Below are positions 5,014-7,034 of a stretch of 7,034 bases of DNA, one piece after another. Both the position numbers and the translations under genes were made by a program. The DNA lies in contig CAIKYN010000050.1 in the NCBI GenBank assembly GCA_903831635.1, positions 1 through 7,034 of the forward strand. Reading direction: 5' to 3'. The number at the start of each line of letters is the position of its first letter. Position 1 is the first letter of the stretch. The stretch comes from an uncultured Spartobacteria bacterium (GTDB lineage: Bacteria; Verrucomicrobiota; Verrucomicrobiia; Chthoniobacterales; UBA6821). The notes under the pieces were generated by a model. The model saw nothing but the letters and a program-made list of their open reading frames with translations. It was not told where the DNA came from and made no database searches.

Positions 5014-7028
5014 TGTCATTCGTCTCGAAGCGCACCTCCCTATTCACCAGACTAGGAAGCTTCTTCTCCACCTTCCTCCCCAAATACGCAGCGAGGGATC
5101 ATGCAGTGTTCGGGAGTCCGGAAGATCACGAGGAATGGCGTTTTATGGCGATCCTGGCAGCGGGATGCCTTTTCTTCGGTGCTCTGGGACTTACCTTGGA
5201 ACTGCTCTTTCAACTACGCGGCGCAGCCACAGTTTTTTACGTGCTGGCTTATCTTTGCGGCGGATGGGATGCGGCGGGTGATGCCTGGGAACGCCTCAGG
5301 AAGGGACAACTCGACGTCCACTTTCTCATGCTCGCCGTGGCGGTCGGCGCGGGAATCATCGGGGCCTGGAGGGAGGGAGCGTTGCTCCTATTTCTCTTCT
5401 CGGCCTCCGGTGCCATGGAGCACTTCGCCATGGGACGCACTAAGAAAGCGATCGACGCACTCTTCCGTGGTGCCCCGAAGACGGCACGGGTTCTGAAGGA
5501 AGGCCTTGAGGAACAGCTTCCAGTAGGGCAACTCCTCCCGGGAATGATCGTTCTTGTCACCACCGGGGAACAGATTCCCGCCGACATCGAGGTGATCAAG
5601 GGCGAAAGCGCCTGTGATGAATCGAACATGACCGGCGAGTCAATCCCCGTGGCAAAGTACCCCGGCGACACGGCACTCTCCGGAACCATCAATCTCTGGG
5701 GAGTCCTCGAAGGCCGGGTGCTCCGCCCTTCAAGCGAAAGCTCCCTTCAAAAGATCATCCGTCTTATCCAGAATGCCCAGAGTCTCAAGGCCCCTTCCCA
5801 GCGCTTAACCGACAAGTTCGGCACCGGCTATACCTGGGTCATCCTCTCCCTCTGCACCATCATGTTTTTTGTCTGGTGGTTGATCCTTGGACTTTCCCCC
5901 TTCGAGTCCCGCGACAACACAGCCAGTGCCTTCTACCGCACGATGACCCTGCTGGTGGTCGCCTCTCCCTGCGCCCTCGTCCTCTCAGTCCCCTCGGCGA
6001 TCCTCTCCGCCATCGCGAGTGGAGCTCGCCGCGGCATCCTTTACCGCGGCGGAGCCGCCATCGAAACCCTGGCGAATGTCGGCGTCGTCGCCCTCGATAA
6101 GACAGGAACCCTGACCTTGGGAAACCTGACACTTACTGGGGTCGATCTCTTTGAGGGAAATGAAGATCACTTCCGTCAGGTTGCTCATTCTCTAGCGCGG
6201 CTTTCCGAGCATCCACTCTCACGAGCCATACGGAAGATCGCCGCCAATTGGGGCACCCCCGCCATGGAGGCAGCCAATTACGAGACAATCCTAGGAAAGG
6301 GAATACGCGCCCAGATCGACGGTGAGACTTTTGTGATGGGGAGTCGCAAACTTGTCCTGGCTCTTGACCGATTTGCCAAGAGAGACCTTCCACCAGCTGG
6401 GAAAACTGCCGGCGCCGTCGTCTGGGTCGCCGGAGAGACCCTCTTGGGAAGAATGGTCTTTACCGATGAGATCAGGCCGGAATCCCTCCTCACTCTAGCG
6501 ACCCTTCATCAACAGGGAGTCCGTACCGTGATGCTGACAGGGGATCACCGGGATGCTGCCGAGTTAATCGGAGCGAAGGTCGGTATCGGGGAGATCCTGT
6601 CCGAACTTTCACCCGACAAGAAAGTGGAGGCGATCGAGCATCTGAAGAAGGGAGGCAAAGTGCGCGTGGCGATGATCGGTGATGGAGTCAATGACGCTCC
6701 CTGCATTGCTGCGGCTGATGTCGGTGTGGCCATGGGGGCTCGCGGCTCCGACGCCGCCCTCGAGCAGGCCGAGGTGGTTCTGATGAACGATCGGCTCGAA
6801 AACTTTCTCCTCGCCCGTCTTCTCAGCATTCAGGCCAAGGGTATCATCACACAGAATATCATCGTTGCCCTCGGAACAGTCCTCGTGATGGTTTGCGCAG
6901 CTTTCATCTATCCAGTGCCTCTCACCCTCGGAGTCGCAGCCCATGAGGGGAGTACCCTTCTTGTGGTGCTGAACAGCCTCCGGTTGCTTGGAATCAAGCT
7001 CCCGGAGACTGTGTTAAAAAACCCCTAG
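5013..7028 (+). CDS. P1B-type metal-transporting ATPase, P1B-4 (SPC/HEGST) subgroup
   Basis: This inner-membrane pump uses ATP to export a transition metal; the P1B-4 group handles Co2+, Fe2+, Zn2+ or Cd2+. Residues are counted from GTG 5004: TGES (210-213, actuator domain), SPC in the ion-path helix (321-323), DKTGT with the phosphorylated D365, HP (403-404), TGD (512-514), GDGVND (559-564) and HEGST (647-651). SPC with HEG[GS]T marks P1B-4, in contrast to the CPC of ZntA or CopA. Hydrophobic segments lie near 47-69, 73-88, 105-121, 124-138, 275-297, 308-335, 611-633 and 638-664. No N-terminal HMA domain, CxxC or His-rich tail is present, which is common in this group. Length and motifs are complete. 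ATG 5013 is chosen over GTG 5004 because neither has a Shine-Dalgarno and ATG is the stronger codon. No metal regulator gene is beside it in the window. Confidence 0.93.
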   Translation: MSFVSKRTSLFTRLGSFFSTFLPKYAARDHAVFGSPEDHEEWRFMAILAAGCLFFGALGLTLELLFQLRGAATVFYVLAYLCGGWDAAGDAWERLRKGQLDVHFLMLAVAVGAGIIGAWREGALLLFLFSASGAMEHFAMGRTKKAIDALFRGAPKTARVLKEGLEEQLPVGQLLPGMIVLVTTGEQIPADIEVIKGESACDESNMTGESIPVAKYPGDTALSGTINLWGVLEGRVLRPSSESSLQKIIRLIQNAQSLKAPSQRLTDKFGTGYTWVILSLCTIMFFVWWLILGLSPFESRDNTASAFYRTMTLLVVASPCALVLSVPSAILSAIASGARRGILYRGGAAIETLANVGVVALDKTGTLTLGNLTLTGVDLFEGNEDHFRQVAHSLARLSEHPLSRAIRKIAANWGTPAMEAANYETILGKGIRAQIDGETFVMGSRKLVLALDRFAKRDLPPAGKTAGAVVWVAGETLLGRMVFTDEIRPESLLTLATLHQQGVRTVMLTGDHRDAAELIGAKVGIGEILSELSPDKKVEAIEHLKKGGKVRVAMIGDGVNDAPCIAAADVGVAMGARGSDAALEQAEVVLMNDRLENFLLARLLSIQAKGIITQNIIVALGTVLVMVCAAFIYPVPLTLGVAAHEGSTLLVVLNSLRLLGIKLPETVLKNP

Positions 7029-7034
7029 TTAACA

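Noticed and set aside
5764..5772. TTATCCAGA, one mismatch from the DnaA box
   Set aside because: It falls within ATPase codons (Leu-Ile-Gln) far from dnaA and is isolated; the similar TTATCCAGT at 4471-4479 lies inside the hldE-like gene. Chance is enough.
7012..7034. TGTTAA (7012-7017) with TTAACA (7029-7034) at the end of the ATPase gene
   Set aside because: The arms are short and A/T-only apart from one pair, and the window ends there, so a terminator cannot be judged.
1..7034. Search for tRNA, rRNA, CRISPR repeats, insertion sequences, toxin-antitoxin or phage genes
   Set aside because: No cloverleaf, regularly spaced repeat, transposase or phage motif was seen; nearly all sequence is explained by six housekeeping or transport-type genes.

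Overview
The window looks like ordinary chromosomal DNA of a diderm (Gram-negative-type) bacterium with moderately high G+C; five 60-base rows that I counted by hand hold 176 G+C in 300. The best guess at lineage is Verrucomicrobiota or a PVC relative. That rests on the style of DnaA, the absence of Shine-Dalgarno sequences, a stand-alone heptose-1-phosphate adenylyltransferase (an LPS precursor enzyme), and an unfamiliar lipoprotein behind dnaN. It is a lineage inference from memory and was not searched.

Layout. (1) Positions 1-1112 hold the 3' part of a sodium:solute symporter gene, cut by the window edge. (2) Positions 1113-1254 are a regulatory gap with a possible terminator for the symporter, an A-rich stretch, and a G8 tract facing a C5 tract around a possible dnaA promoter. 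(3) dnaA (1255-2679) is followed by a 113-bp gap with a stem-loop, a TTGACA-type promoter and a perfect 18-bp palindrome, then dnaN (2793-3905). (4) A small lipoprotein gene (3914-4423) starts 8 bp after dnaN and probably shares its transcript. (5) A convergent gene on the minus strand, hldE/rfaE2-like (4452-4931), makes ADP-heptose precursors. (6) A short divergent spacer with nested dyads precedes a complete P1B-4-type metal-exporting ATPase (about 5013-7028).

How the genes work together. dnaA and dnaN are the classical replication pair: the initiator ATPase and the sliding clamp. The lipoprotein may be co-transcribed with dnaN, but nothing shows a replication role. hldE belongs to envelope biogenesis, and the symporter and the metal ATPase are inner-membrane transporters. 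No mobile element, CRISPR array, tRNA, rRNA or defence system is visible. The points most worth a second look are the dnaA-dnaN spacer, the G/C-tract hairpin at the dnaA leader, the dyads before the ATPase, the lack of ribosome-binding sites at every start, and the conserved orphan-looking lipoprotein. I do not see a convincing new biological system here.
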